Below, one piece after another: positions 13,928 to 22,368 of a DNA stretch of 26,539 bases. How positions within the stretch are numbered: position 1 is the first letter of the stretch; every line of letters begins with the position of its first letter. Below the pieces are notes generated by a model. It was not told the DNA's origin and made no database searches. It was given only the letters and a program-made list of their open reading frames with translations. The translations under genes and the position numbers were made by a program. This DNA comes from an uncultured Collinsella sp. (lineage in GTDB: Bacteria > Actinomycetota > Coriobacteriia > Coriobacteriales > Coriobacteriaceae), in contig CAAELJ010000107.1 of assembly GCA_900756725.1 (NCBI GenBank), positions 1 through 26,539 of the forward strand. The letters run 5' to 3'.

Positions 13928-15727
13928 CTAGGCCTTCTTGCGACGATAGAGCACGAAGCCGCAGACACCGATGATGACGACGGCGCCAACGGCCATGGCG
14001 GCCATGTTGTTGCCCTCGGACTTCTCCTCGGTCGCCTCTTCCTCAGCCTCGGGCTCGGCAACGTCCTTATCAGAGAGGGCCTCGTCGGCATAGGTGATGG
14101 ACTCGACCAGGCAGTCGTTGTCGGTATCGTAGTCACTCGGGACGAACTCCTCGGAGAAATCGCCCTCCTTGAGGTAGTCGCGCATCTCCTCGAGCATGGC
14201 CTTGCACTTGATGTAGGTGTTCTTGGTCGCTGCCTTGCCGGCCTTGTTGGCCAGGGCGGTGCGGGCCTCGGTGCCCTCGGCGGCCTGCATGGCCTCGTCG
14301 ACGGTCAGGTTCTGCTCGATGAGCTCCTTCTGCAGGGCGTCGAGATAGGCGCGGACGCCGGTAGCGCAGTTGTCGCGGTTCTCATAGGCGAGCGTGTTGA
14401 TGTCCATGAGGACGTAGTTGATGGAGTTCTTGGGCTCCTCGTTGTTCACGACGTCTTCCTCTTCACAGTGATCGAAGGAGACGTCCTGATCGCTGAAGTA
14501 GGGACTGACCTCGGTGAGCAGTGCGGAATAGAGGGGGATAGCGACGGAGAACTCGGCGTTGGAGAGCATCTCCCACTGGATGGTCGCGATTTCGGGGTCC
14601 ATGCCGTGACGGATCTGGAAGGTGTGGATCTCGGTGTTGCGGTTGGAGCCGATGGCATAGGCGCCGTCGGTGTTGGCGTTGAGGCCGGCGACATTCTCGC
14701 CGCGAGCGGCGAAGGAACGAATCATCTCAAAGGTGTTCCAGTCGGACTTGCCGGGCTGGAAGAACAGCGGCTGCATCTCGTGGACCAGGGCGCCGGTCGT
14801 CGCACGAGCGTCTTCGCGCTCGTCCTTGACGATCTCATAGTCGGTGCCCTCAGCAAGCGGAGCCATGAAGTAATCGCGGCCCTGGACATAGCGCGACCAC
14901 TGGTGCATACCGGCCTCGCTAATCTCCTCGCCGTAGGTCTTGGCGACGTCGAACTTGCCGTCGGTGTACTCGGCAAAGCCCTTCTCCTTAGGCATGGACT
15001 CGATGCCCTCGGAGTGGAGGCAGTTCTCGGTGTCGTCGAGGTCGACGTCATAGGTGAGGTTGCCGATGTTGGGATTGAGCGAGGCGATATCGTCGGTGAG
15101 CCTCATGGCGATCCACTGATGGCCGGAAAGCGCTGCAAACAGCCAGGTCTCGTTGTTGTCGGCAATGATGATCTGGTCGTTGGAGCAGACGCCCTGCTCG
15201 TCAATCAAGCTGCCGAGGAGCTCGACACCCTCGCGGGCCGTGGCACTCTCGCCCAGAATGACGCTGGCGTAGTTGTACTCGCCGATGCCGGTCTCCTCGG
15301 TGACGGGGTCGGCTTCCTCTGCCTTCTCGTTATAGGAGGTGCTCAGCGTGGCAGAGCAGGAAACGCCCTTTTCGTTGATGCCAGCCTCGGAATATGCGTC
15401 GTAACGATCTTCCCACTGAGAGGGGTTGTCGCGAACGAAGGTGTAGCGGTAGGTTGCGCCCTTGGACTTGTACTCAAAGCCGGACTCGACCGAGGTGTAC
15501 TTGCTGCCGTCCTTGTGTGCGGGCTCGATGCCAAAGTGCTTGATGTAGCGCGGGCCGAAGTCCTCGGAGCGTCCGTAGTACGTGTTGCCGTCTGCCGTGA
15601 GCTGGCTGCCCATGTAGATCTGGGTGCAAGCGAGCGCCGAAGTCGGCATGGCCATAATGGCCGCTGCTCCAAATGCAAGGCCGCAGCCGAGCTTCTTGAG
15701 CGTGTTGACAGGATGAGTAAACCTCAT
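13928..15727 (-). CDS. C69-family dipeptidase, secreted and membrane-anchored
   Basis: The 599-residue protein has a signal peptide whose cleavage after PTSALA would expose Cys34 as the N-terminal nucleophile. CTQIYMGSQLTADGNTYYGRSEDFG is the classical start of mature C69 (PepD-like, Ntn-hydrolase) peptidases. Further family blocks are EKGVSCSATLS, EGVELLGSLIDEQGVCSNDQIIIADNNETWLFAALSGHQW and GSNRNTEIHTFQIR. An acidic region (about residues 545-570) precedes a hydrophobic helix (AAMAVGAVVIIGVCGFVLY) and RRKKA, so the enzyme hangs on the outer membrane face. There is no LPxTG motif. I chose the ATG at 15727, after GGGAGGG, over the ATG-less extension to 15787. It probably cleaves dipeptides from host or dietary protein. 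Confidence 0.87.
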   Translation of the reverse strand: MRFTHPVNTLKKLGCGLAFGAAAIMAMPTSALACTQIYMGSQLTADGNTYYGRSEDFGPRYIKHFGIEPAHKDGSKYTSVESGFEYKSKGATYRYTFVRDNPSQWEDRYDAYSEAGINEKGVSCSATLSTSYNEKAEEADPVTEETGIGEYNYASVILGESATAREGVELLGSLIDEQGVCSNDQIIIADNNETWLFAALSGHQWIAMRLTDDIASLNPNIGNLTYDVDLDDTENCLHSEGIESMPKEKGFAEYTDGKFDVAKTYGEEISEAGMHQWSRYVQGRDYFMAPLAEGTDYEIVKDEREDARATTGALVHEMQPLFFQPGKSDWNTFEMIRSFAARGENVAGLNANTDGAYAIGSNRNTEIHTFQIRHGMDPEIATIQWEMLSNAEFSVAIPLYSALLTEVSPYFSDQDVSFDHCEEEDVVNNEEPKNSINYVLMDINTLAYENRDNCATGVRAYLDALQKELIEQNLTVDEAMQAAEGTEARTALANKAGKAATKNTYIKCKAMLEEMRDYLKEGDFSEEFVPSDYDTDNDCLVESITYADEALSDKDVAEPEAEEEATEEKSEGNNMAAMAVGAVVIIGVCGFVLYRRKKA

Positions 15728-15952
15728 GATCCCTCCCAACTGTTGAAACCCCGCGAAACCGTACGGAGTTTCAGCTAATAAATACATCTACTAGCCTAAA
15801 GGAAGTGTAAAGAGTATTCATTCGACAACAGCTTTTACTCGATGAGCGTGAAGAAATATACGATGAGCGGATAATAATACTCATTTTATTGCTTTAGTTA
15901 AATAAAGGCACCCTGCATTTACTGTAGCTGAATAAAGCGCCAGACAATGCTC
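15728..15952. other. A/T-rich intergenic region with phased direct repeats
   Basis: No gene is supported here. CGATGAGCG occurs at 15840-15848 and again at 15861-15869, a 21-base (two-helical-turn) phasing often used by dimeric regulators. A minus-strand TTTACA near 15812 could be the -35 of the C69 peptidase promoter, with a poor -10 (GATGTA). The region is clearly less GC-rich than its surroundings. Confidence 0.35.
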
Positions 15953-16002
15953 AAAAAGAAAACTCTCCCGCTGTTTAGGATTTGCATAAACAACGGGAGA
16001 GT
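15953..16002 (-). terminator. Intrinsic terminator of the lipid kinase/microprotein transcript
   Basis: ACTCTCCCGCTGTTTA (15962-15977) pairs with 15987-16002 with one mismatch. On the minus strand the stem is followed by TTTTCTTTTT. Confidence 0.8.
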
Positions 16003-16035
16003 CGATAACTGGATGAATATCATACCAATGTGGAT

Positions 16036-16128
16036 TTACTTCTTTCGGCGGTGGATCACATTGATGGCGTAACCAACGAGCATGGCCAAGACGATGACGA
16101 TAAAGCCAATCAGGGGATTGTCGTTCAT
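16036..16128 (-). CDS. 30-residue single-pass membrane microprotein
   Basis: An AGGAGG site followed after 5-6 bases by ATG opens a frame that reads MNDNPLIGFIVIVLAMLVGY, then AINVIHRRKK and TAA. It has one hydrophobic helix (about residues 6-23) and a basic tail, so it should span the membrane once with the tail inside. The AGGAGG overlaps the stop codon of the lipid kinase (16138-16140), so the two are coupled, and the terminator at 15953-16002 lies just downstream. It does not resemble a named family I know. The good ribosome-binding site and position argue that it is real, and its neighbour suggests a role at the membrane with the lipid kinase. Confidence 0.65.
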   Translation of the reverse strand: MNDNPLIGFIVIVLAMLVGYAINVIHRRKK

Positions 16129-16137
16129 GGGGTCCTC

Positions 16138-17055
16138 CTATTTTCCGAGCGGTGAAAAATCGTCGACGATGAGGTCGAGACATTGCGGCAGCGCGCGAGC
16201 GCCAAAGACGCCGGAGTTGCTGGAGATGATCTCTCCATCGAACTGCATACCCAGCGATGGCGTGCAGGTGATCTTGGCTTCCTTGGTCTGGATGATCTTA
16301 AACTGCGGACGGCCGAGCACTTTGCCAGCGGGGTCGAGCGCGGCGGTAATTACCGTGGGGAGCAGCTGCATCGTGCGCACGGGCTCAATAACGACGATGT
16401 CGACCATGCCGTCGTCCATGCGGCAGTTGGGGAACAGGTTGATGTCGTTTTGGATGACCGAGGTATTGCCTGCCATGCAGCAGATGCCGTCGAGCTCCTC
16501 GACAATGCCGTCGTGCTCAATGGTAAAGTGCGCCACCGTGGGGTTGGGCGTGGCGAGCGCGGAGAGGAAGTAGGCGATCTCGCCAATGTCGTTTTTGGTG
16601 GGAGCGGCCTTCATCATGATCTCGGCGTCGAAGCCCGAGCCGGCGATGATGATAAAGCCGTGGCGCTTCTCGTTGCCGTTCTCGTCGAGCCAAAAGAGCT
16701 CACCCATGTCCACTTTGACCGTGCGGCCGTCGCGGCAAGCCTTGGCGAGTGCCGCCGCCTCGGGGGCATTGCCGATGTTGTTAAAGAACAGGCAGGCCGT
16801 GCCGGAGGGGAAGACAAGCGTGGGGACACCGCACCCGCGCATCTGGTCGAGCACGTTGGAGACGGTGCCGTCGCCGCCCGAAACGACCACGCGATCGAAC
16901 TCGCGAACGTCCGCTACCGCGTCCTCGGGCTCCATGCCATCGCCGATAAAACGCATCACGACCTCGTCGCCGCCCTGCGCGAGGGCGTGCGTGAACGCGT
17001 AGATTTCATCTGAGCTGGGGCCCGATGCCGGGTTGTGGATGATAAGGCAGCGCAT
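16138..17055 (-). CDS. Diacylglycerol/sphingosine-kinase-family lipid kinase
   Basis: The 305-residue protein starts MRCLIIHNPASG, the usual first beta strand of the fold. The nucleotide site SGGDGTVSNVLDQM (about residues 60-73) is intact. The next conserved loop reads FPSGTACLFFNNIG where family members normally have GTAN or GTxND, so an expected Asn is Cys. The C-terminal half has IIIAGSGFDAEIM, NCRMDDGMVDIVVIEPV and MQFDGEII, matching the beta-sandwich domain with its GE motif. Such enzymes phosphorylate diacylglycerol or related lipids at the inner membrane face, or act as undefined lipid kinases. The start is preceded only by a weak GGGAA. It heads a small minus-strand unit with the microprotein. 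Confidence 0.82.
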   Translation of the reverse strand: MRCLIIHNPASGPSSDEIYAFTHALAQGGDEVVMRFIGDGMEPEDAVADVREFDRVVVSGGDGTVSNVLDQMRGCGVPTLVFPSGTACLFFNNIGNAPEAAALAKACRDGRTVKVDMGELFWLDENGNEKRHGFIIIAGSGFDAEIMMKAAPTKNDIGEIAYFLSALATPNPTVAHFTIEHDGIVEELDGICCMAGNTSVIQNDINLFPNCRMDDGMVDIVVIEPVRTMQLLPTVITAALDPAGKVLGRPQFKIIQTKEAKITCTPSLGMQFDGEIISSNSGVFGARALPQCLDLIVDDFSPLGK

Positions 17056-17153
17056 ACTTACGTTCCCGTTCTGTGACTAACCGAGTATAGTTGTAGAGCA
17101 ATGCCGATATCCTACCCGTGTTTTTCGGGCCTAACCTTATTCGATGGGTTGAT
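17056..17153. promoter_or_regulatory. Divergent promoter region of lipid kinase and RNase D
   Basis: The 98 bases separate divergently transcribed genes. AGTATAGT near 17084-17091 can give a -10 on both strands (TATACT minus, TATAGT plus). No convincing -35 is seen on either strand. Confidence 0.3.
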
Positions 17154-18287
17154 ATGTACATTTCCACACATCAGGCTCTGGTCGACTTTTGCCAGCGCGC
17201 CCGCGAGTTCGACGCGATCGCCGTCGATACCGAGTTTTTGCGCGAGCGCACGTTTCATCCGCGCCTGTGCCTGGTCCAGATTGCCACCCCCGCCGAGAGT
17301 GTCGCTGTCGATCCGCTGGTGATCGACGACCTGTCGCCGCTTGCCGAGCTTATGGCCGACGAGGGCGTGGTCAAGGTATTCCATGCTTGCTCACAGGACA
17401 TGGAAGTTATGCTCCATACCGTGGGCGCACTGCCGCGACCGATTTTTGACACGCAGGTTGCCGCCGCCTTTTTGGGCGAGCGCCAGCAGATTTCGTATGG
17501 TGCGCTCGTTCAGACGTTCTGCGGCGTATCACTGCCCAAGACCGAGTCGCTGACCGATTGGTCGCGCCGCCCGCTGAGCGATAAGCAGATCGAGTACGCG
17601 ATCGATGACGTCAAGTACTTAATCGTCGCCTATACCGAGATGATGAGCCGCCTGCGTGAGCTGGGCCGCGTGGACTGGGTGCTCGACGAGTTGCGTCCTT
17701 TGGCCGACGAGTCGCACTACCGCGCCGACCGCCATGAGGCATTCCGCAAGGTCAAACGCATCAACTCGTGTAGCCGCCATCAGCTGGGCATTGCGCGCGA
17801 GCTTGCCGCTTGGCGCGAGGACCGCGCCGAGCGTCGCAACATCCCGCGCAAGTGGGTCATGTCCGACGATACGCTGCTGGCCCTGGTTAAGCGCAATCCC
17901 GTGCGTGTCGAGGAGTTCCGTAGCATCCGCGGTACCGACCAGCTGGGGGAGCGCGACGTGGATGGCGCGTTGATGGCCATCAAGCGCGGCGCAAGCTGTC
18001 CGCACGATCGCCTGCCGCTCATGGTGCGCGGGCACCGTCAGATTTCGCCGGAGTTGGAGAGCGTGACGGACCTGATGTATGCGCTCATTCGCCTGGTTGC
18101 CGAGCGTTCGGGCGTGGCGACCTCGGTCATTGCCTCGCGCGATGACCTGGCCGACTATATTGAGCACCCCGAGCAGAGCCCCCTGCGCGAAGGCTGGCGC
18201 TTTGAGCTCGTGGGTTCGCGCCTGGACGATCTGCTTTCCGGCAATATGGGACTCACCGTGAAGGACGGAAAGATTGAGTTGTTATAG
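17154..18287 (+). CDS. rnd: Ribonuclease D
   Basis: The protein of about 377 residues has the DEDDy 3'-5' exonuclease domain first. Exo I is AIAVDTEFLRE, Exo II is FHACSQDMEVML, and Exo III has the Tyr and Asp in IEYAIDDVKYLI. HRDC-type helical regions follow: ELAAWREDRAERRNIPRKWVMSD and a second, weaker copy near the end. This is the usual architecture of RNase D, which trims tRNA and other stable RNA precursors in the cytoplasm. The frame opens at a GTG at 17118, but MYISTHQALVDF at 17154 fits the family start; neither has a strong ribosome-binding site. Downstream genes on the same strand are a zinc peptidase, xseA, xseB and a HIT protein. Confidence 0.88.
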   Translation: MYISTHQALVDFCQRAREFDAIAVDTEFLRERTFHPRLCLVQIATPAESVAVDPLVIDDLSPLAELMADEGVVKVFHACSQDMEVMLHTVGALPRPIFDTQVAAAFLGERQQISYGALVQTFCGVSLPKTESLTDWSRRPLSDKQIEYAIDDVKYLIVAYTEMMSRLRELGRVDWVLDELRPLADESHYRADRHEAFRKVKRINSCSRHQLGIARELAAWREDRAERRNIPRKWVMSDDTLLALVKRNPVRVEEFRSIRGTDQLGERDVDGALMAIKRGASCPHDRLPLMVRGHRQISPELESVTDLMYALIRLVAERSGVATSVIASRDDLADYIEHPEQSPLREGWRFELVGSRLDDLLSGNMGLTVKDGKIELL

Positions 18288-18351
18288 GGAAGCCTAGTCG
18301 GCTGAGTGGGTAGAATGCCTCCAACGTGTAATTCGATTCGGAGGAATTGGC

Positions 18352-19056
18352 ATGCCCTATTACTATGGTTACGGCTTTGGCATCGACCCGCTGTACCTGC
18401 TGGTTGTCCTTGTTTGCACGGTGCTCGGTCTTGCCGCGCAGAGCTATATCAACTCGACGTACAAAACCTGGTCCAAGGTTCGCTCGGACGGCGACACGGG
18501 CGCCACGGTCGCTCGCCGCATGCTCGACGCCAACGGTTGTAACGCCGTGGGTATCAAGGGCGTAGCTGGTGAGCTCACCGACCACTACAACCCGCAGGAT
18601 AACAATCTGTATCTCTCGGATGCCAACCGTTCGGGCGGGTCGGTCGCAAGCGTTGCCGTGGCCTGCCACGAGGCAGGCCATGCCGCGCAGCGTCAAAGCG
18701 GCTATGCCATGATGAAGGTACGCACCGTTTTGGTCCCCGTCGTCAACTTTACCCAGAACACCTGGACGATCGTGCTGCTCATGGGCCTGTTTATGAACAT
18801 CGCGGGGCTCACGACCCTTGCGCTGGTCTTCTTCTCGTTTAGCGTGCTGTTTCAGTTGGTTACGCTGCCGGTCGAGATTGATGCCAGCCGCCGCGCCGTG
18901 GCGTATATTGAGCAGTCGGGCATGAGCTCCAAGCAGGTCAACGGTGCCAAGAAGGTCCTGACGGCAGCCGCGCTTACCTATGTTGCCGCAGCACTCACTT
19001 CGATCATTCAGCTGCTCTACCTTATGGCTCGTTACAACAGAAACTCCAACCGATAA
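18352..19056 (+). CDS. Membrane zinc metallopeptidase (neutral zinc metallopeptidase family)
   Basis: The 234-residue protein starts with MPYYYGYGFGIDPLYLLVVLVC, a Tyr-rich N-terminus plus membrane segment typical of the Zn_peptidase_2 family. The zinc site CHEAGHAAQ (about residues 104-112, the HExxH form) is intact, followed by two close membrane segments (WTIVLLMGLFMNIAGL and LALVFFSFSVLFQLVTL). EIDASRRAVAYIE supplies the expected downstream Glu ligand and another hydrophobic segment ends the protein. The active site probably faces the cytosol. GGAGGAATTGGC gives a good ribosome-binding site. Substrates of this widespread family are largely unknown. Confidence 0.85.
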   Translation: MPYYYGYGFGIDPLYLLVVLVCTVLGLAAQSYINSTYKTWSKVRSDGDTGATVARRMLDANGCNAVGIKGVAGELTDHYNPQDNNLYLSDANRSGGSVASVAVACHEAGHAAQRQSGYAMMKVRTVLVPVVNFTQNTWTIVLLMGLFMNIAGLTTLALVFFSFSVLFQLVTLPVEIDASRRAVAYIEQSGMSSKQVNGAKKVLTAAALTYVAAALTSIIQLLYLMARYNRNSNR

Positions 19057-19072
19057 CAAATGGGACCGACGG

Positions 19073-19102
19073 GCGCCGTGGGGATTTGTGTCCCCGCGGC
19101 GC
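19073..19102. other. GC-rich hairpin upstream of xseA
   Basis: GCGCCG-T-GGGGA pairs with TCCCC-G-CGGCGC around a short TTTGTG loop. There is no T-tract on the plus strand, so termination is doubtful and an mRNA-end or processing role is as likely. Confidence 0.4.
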
Positions 19103-19171
19103 TGTACTATGTGTTGGACTTGAATTAGCGCAGGGCCGGAGCCCATGTGCACGATGACGAAAGGGGGCTGC

Positions 19172-20623
19172 GTGGCAGGCTGGAATCTGACCGGCAATAC
19201 CGTTTCCGCCGAGTTCGACGGATCGGACGAGCAGGAGCGCAAAGAGCTCAGCGTGAGCCAAGCGGTGGAGATCGCCGCCGGCGCGCTCGATGCCATTCCG
19301 CAGCTGAGCGTTTTGGGTGAGGTCACGGGTTTTCGTGGTCCTAATGCCCGAAGCGGTCACTGCTACTTCCAAATCAAGGACGACTCGGCGGCCGTCGACT
19401 GCATCATCTGGAAGGGCGCCTACCTTAAGCGTACCTTCGATCTGCGTGATGGCATGCAGGTGAGCTTTAAGGGCAGTTTCAATCTCTACAAGCCTACGGG
19501 TCGCATGAGCTTCGTTGCCCGCTCGTTCTCGCTGGCGGGGGAGGGCCTGCTGCGTCAGCAGGTGGCTCAGTTGGCCGAAAAGCTGCGTCGCGAGGGCCTG
19601 ATGGACGAGGCGCACAAACGTCGCATTCCGGTGTTTTGCTCGCGCGTGGCAGTCGTCACCTCGCTTTCGGGCGCCGTAATCGACGACGTCAAGCGTACCT
19701 TGCGTCGCCGCAACCCGCTCGTCGAGCTTGTCTGTGTGGGCGCAAAGGTCCAGGGCGAGGGTGCGCCGGCAGAGCTTATTGAAGGCTTGCGCCGCGCCGC
19801 TGCCATTACGCCGGCGCCCGACTGTATTTTGCTGGTGCGCGGCGGTGGCTCCTTCGAGGACCTCATGACCTTTAACGACGAGGAGCTTGCCCGTGCGGTG
19901 GCAGCCTGTCCCGTGCCTGTGGTGACGGGCATTGGGCATGAGCCCGATACCTCGATCTGCGACATGGTGAGCGACCGTCGCGCCTCCACGCCAACGGCAG
20001 CGGCAGAATCGGTGGCGCCGGCTATGACGGAGCTGGCGGACGTGCTCGAGACGCGCCACCAGCGTCTGGGCGCCGCGATGGCTTCGATGATTGGGTCTGA
20101 TCAGGTCGATCTGGAAATGCTCGACCAGCGCGGTCGTCGTGCCTGGGACACCTATACGGCTCGTCTGGGCGACGCGCTCGATGCAGCCGCATGCCGCCCG
20201 TGTCTTAATGATCCAACGTTTATGGTAGAGCGCCGCGAGTCCGAGCTTGCCCTGACGGCCGATCGTCTGTCCGGCGCCATAACGCGTTCGGCTGGGACCT
20301 TCCGCTCCAACTTCGAGCGTCTGCCCGAGCGCTTGATCGCAAGCACCTCAAGGCTCGATGGCAAGCGCCATGCGCTCACGCTTGCGAGTTCCCGCCTAGA
20401 GCATCAAGGGCGCACGATGCTCAGCAAGCCAGCGTCCGACCTAGGCCGAGCTGTCGCGTCGCTCGATGCTCTGTCGCCGCTCAAGGTGCTTGCCCGCGGT
20501 TACTCCATCGCGTACAGCGATGATGGGGTGGCTACGAGTGCCAAGACCTTTAAGCCGGGCGACGCCATTCGTGTGCGCATGGCAGACGGCAACGTGGCGG
20601 CAACGGTCGATACGGTCGAGTAA
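19172..20623 (+). CDS. xseA: Exodeoxyribonuclease VII large subunit
   Basis: The protein of about 483 residues has an N-terminal OB-fold (VLGEVTGFRGPNARSGHCYFQIKDD), then the catalytic block with VAVVTSLSGAVIDDVKRTLRRR, DCILLVRGGGSFEDLMTFNDEELARAV and PVVTGIGHEPDTSICDMVSDRRASTPTAAAE. A long coiled-coil region follows and the C-terminal LKVLARGYSIAYSDDG ends the family pattern. With XseB it degrades single-stranded DNA to oligonucleotides. I chose the GTG at 19172 because AAAGGGGG precedes it; ATGs at 19145 and 19154 are alternatives with weaker sites. xseB follows after 42 bases. Confidence 0.9.
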   Translation: MAGWNLTGNTVSAEFDGSDEQERKELSVSQAVEIAAGALDAIPQLSVLGEVTGFRGPNARSGHCYFQIKDDSAAVDCIIWKGAYLKRTFDLRDGMQVSFKGSFNLYKPTGRMSFVARSFSLAGEGLLRQQVAQLAEKLRREGLMDEAHKRRIPVFCSRVAVVTSLSGAVIDDVKRTLRRRNPLVELVCVGAKVQGEGAPAELIEGLRRAAAITPAPDCILLVRGGGSFEDLMTFNDEELARAVAACPVPVVTGIGHEPDTSICDMVSDRRASTPTAAAESVAPAMTELADVLETRHQRLGAAMASMIGSDQVDLEMLDQRGRRAWDTYTARLGDALDAAACRPCLNDPTFMVERRESELALTADRLSGAITRSAGTFRSNFERLPERLIASTSRLDGKRHALTLASSRLEHQGRTMLSKPASDLGRAVASLDALSPLKVLARGYSIAYSDDGVATSAKTFKPGDAIRVRMADGNVAATVDTVE

Positions 20624-20665
20624 GCCGCGTTTCATAGCGATAAACCTTTAGGAAAGGAAACAGAT

Positions 20666-20932
20666 ATGGCAGAGAAGACCCCGGTCGAGCAGCTTACGTA
20701 CAAGCAGGCCTCGCAAGAGCTAGAGCTCATCATCCGCAGCCTTGAGTCGGGCGATATGGAGCTCGAGGAGTCGCTCGAGAGCTATACCCGCGGCGTCGAG
20801 CTCCTCAAGAGCCTGCGCACTCGCCTGGCCGATGCCGAGCAGAAGGTCTCGGTGCTCCTTAAAGACGTCGACGGCAACGACATGCTCGCCGACGGCGAAG
20901 CCGCCAACACCGACGACAACCTCTCGTTCTAA
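20666..20932 (+). CDS. xseB: Exodeoxyribonuclease VII small subunit
   Basis: The 88-residue protein contains LTYKQASQELELIIRSLESGDMELEESLESYTRGVELLKSLRTRLADAEQKV, the complete XseB helical pattern, with an acidic tail. Its length is normal for the family. It follows xseA by 42 bases, and AGGAAAGGAA precedes the ATG. The small subunit binds the large one at its helical arms in several copies. Confidence 0.92.
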   Translation: MAEKTPVEQLTYKQASQELELIIRSLESGDMELEESLESYTRGVELLKSLRTRLADAEQKVSVLLKDVDGNDMLADGEAANTDDNLSF

Positions 20933-20981
20933 CCATCTCGACCAAATATAATTACCTTGGTCTGTAAGAAAGGAACCAGCT

Positions 20982-21317
20982 ATGTGTGATTGCATCTTCT
21001 GCAAAATTGCCAACCACGAGATCCCCTCGACCGTTGTCTATGAGGACGACCAGGTCGTCGCGTTCGACGACCTCAACCCCCAGGCGCCGGTCCACACGCT
21101 CGTGATCCCCAAGAAGCATTACAGCGATATCGCCGACAACGTGCCCGCCGAGACCATGGGCGCCATGGCTCACGCCATCCAGGAGGTCGCCAAGGCCAAG
21201 GGTCTGGAGGACGGTTTCCGCGTCATCTCCAACAAGGGCGTCAACGCCGGCCAGACCGTCATGCACTTCCACATGCACGTCCTCGGTGGCAAAAACCTGG
21301 GCGAGAACCTCATCTGA
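20982..21317 (+). CDS. HIT-family nucleotide hydrolase (HinT-like)
   Basis: The 111-residue protein begins MCDCIFCKIANHEIPSTVVYEDD, with the paired cysteines common at this end, and carries HFHMHVLGG (about residues 95-103), the histidine triad. Such enzymes hydrolyse purine nucleoside phosphoramidates or AMP adducts in the cytoplasm. AAAGGA lies ahead of the ATG. The gene is 49 bases after xseB on the same strand, probably in the same transcript. Confidence 0.9.
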   Translation: MCDCIFCKIANHEIPSTVVYEDDQVVAFDDLNPQAPVHTLVIPKKHYSDIADNVPAETMGAMAHAIQEVAKAKGLEDGFRVISNKGVNAGQTVMHFHMHVLGGKNLGENLI

Positions 21318-21358
21318 GGACGCGTAGCCCGTCGACTTGGCTGCCTTTGGAGTAGTCT

Positions 21359-22255
21359 ATGCAGCTTTCTCAACTCGAATACCTTCAAGCGGTAGCGAAC
21401 TATGGCGGCGTGCGCAAAGCAGCTCGCGCCGTTCATGTGAGTCCGCAGGCCGTTTCGTCGGCAATCAAAAAGTTGGAATCTGAGTATCAGATTGTTTTGC
21501 TTGACCGATCGGCGGGTGAGGCTGTTTTGTCTTCGGCGGGCAGAGAATTTGCGCGTCGTGCACGCGTGATCCTGGCACAAGTCGACGATCTCAAAAAGTA
21601 CGCTCAATCGAGAGACGACGGCGTCTCGCCTGACGGCCACTTTCGTCTTTACGCCCCCTGCCTCCATGGGCGGGGGCGCCTTTTTGCCGAAAACTGGTAT
21701 GACTCGTTTGAAAGCTCGCACCCTCAGATTCACCTTGATGTGTGGCATCAGCCAACGGCTACATGCTTTGAATCACTTGTGCTTGGCATTTCGGATGCGG
21801 CTATCTCATTTGAGGAACCACGGGACAGCGTCCTTTCTTCAAAATATTTGGGTGAAAAGGAGCTCAAGGTTCTTTCATGCCCAGCGGGTCATCAATCCGT
21901 GGGCGCTATGACCGTTCGTGAGTTGCTGGGCGGCAGGCTCGCTGTTCCCATTAATTTGTCACCCTGTCTCAATGCGATCAACCAATGCCCTGAAGCCCAG
22001 CTCGTCAATTTTCGCTTCCGTGATGTTGAATACGGAAGCAGGGCTCAGGCTGAGTTTCTTCAAGCCGGGGGATTGATATTGAGTTTGTCTGGGTCCTCTC
22101 TCGCATCGGATGGATCAGAAGTGAGTGAGTGCTCCATTGAAGGCTCGCGTGATGTAACCTTGCCTATCTACTTTTGCTATCGGCAAAATTCCTGGACTGA
22201 TCGACACCAGACGGTTTTTCTGCACCTATTGCGTCATCTTGCTTCGCGAAATTAA
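21359..22255 (+). CDS. LysR-family transcriptional regulator
   Basis: The 298-residue protein has an N-terminal winged HTH (MQLSQLEYLQAVANYGGVRKAARAVHVSPQAVSSAIKKLE, LLDRS) followed by the linker and a periplasmic-binding-like effector domain (HFRLYAPCLHGRG, LGISDAAIS, LKVLSCPAGH). The DNA-binding half fits the family well; the effector half is diverged and is not tied to a known ligand. GGAG precedes the ATG by 8 bases. Codon use is less GC-rich than neighbouring genes, as in the following MFS gene. The MFS gene lies 113 bases downstream on the same strand and is the natural target. Confidence 0.85.
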   Translation: MQLSQLEYLQAVANYGGVRKAARAVHVSPQAVSSAIKKLESEYQIVLLDRSAGEAVLSSAGREFARRARVILAQVDDLKKYAQSRDDGVSPDGHFRLYAPCLHGRGRLFAENWYDSFESSHPQIHLDVWHQPTATCFESLVLGISDAAISFEEPRDSVLSSKYLGEKELKVLSCPAGHQSVGAMTVRELLGGRLAVPINLSPCLNAINQCPEAQLVNFRFRDVEYGSRAQAEFLQAGGLILSLSGSSLASDGSEVSECSIEGSRDVTLPIYFCYRQNSWTDRHQTVFLHLLRHLASRN

Positions 22256-22267
22256 TTGGCTTCGAGA

Positions 22268-22286
22268 CGTCAAGTGATTATTGACG
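22268..22286. promoter_or_regulatory. Short inverted repeat ahead of the MFS gene
   Basis: CGTCAA (22268-22273) and TTGACG (22281-22286) flank GTGATTA. It may be an operator for the LysR protein or a weak stem. There is no T-tract. Confidence 0.25.
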
Positions 22287-22368
22287 CCTTGTAACACATG
22301 GCTGACAGCTTTGCCCTCATGCTTTTCCAAGATTCCGATTTAGATTGCTGGCTCTTGGAGGGCGGGGC

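Noticed and set aside
13778..15778. 666-codon plus-strand ORF opposite the C69 peptidase
   Set aside because: Its Gly/Val/Leu-rich repeats are the antisense image of Asp/Glu/Ala codons, and it has no family match or RBS.
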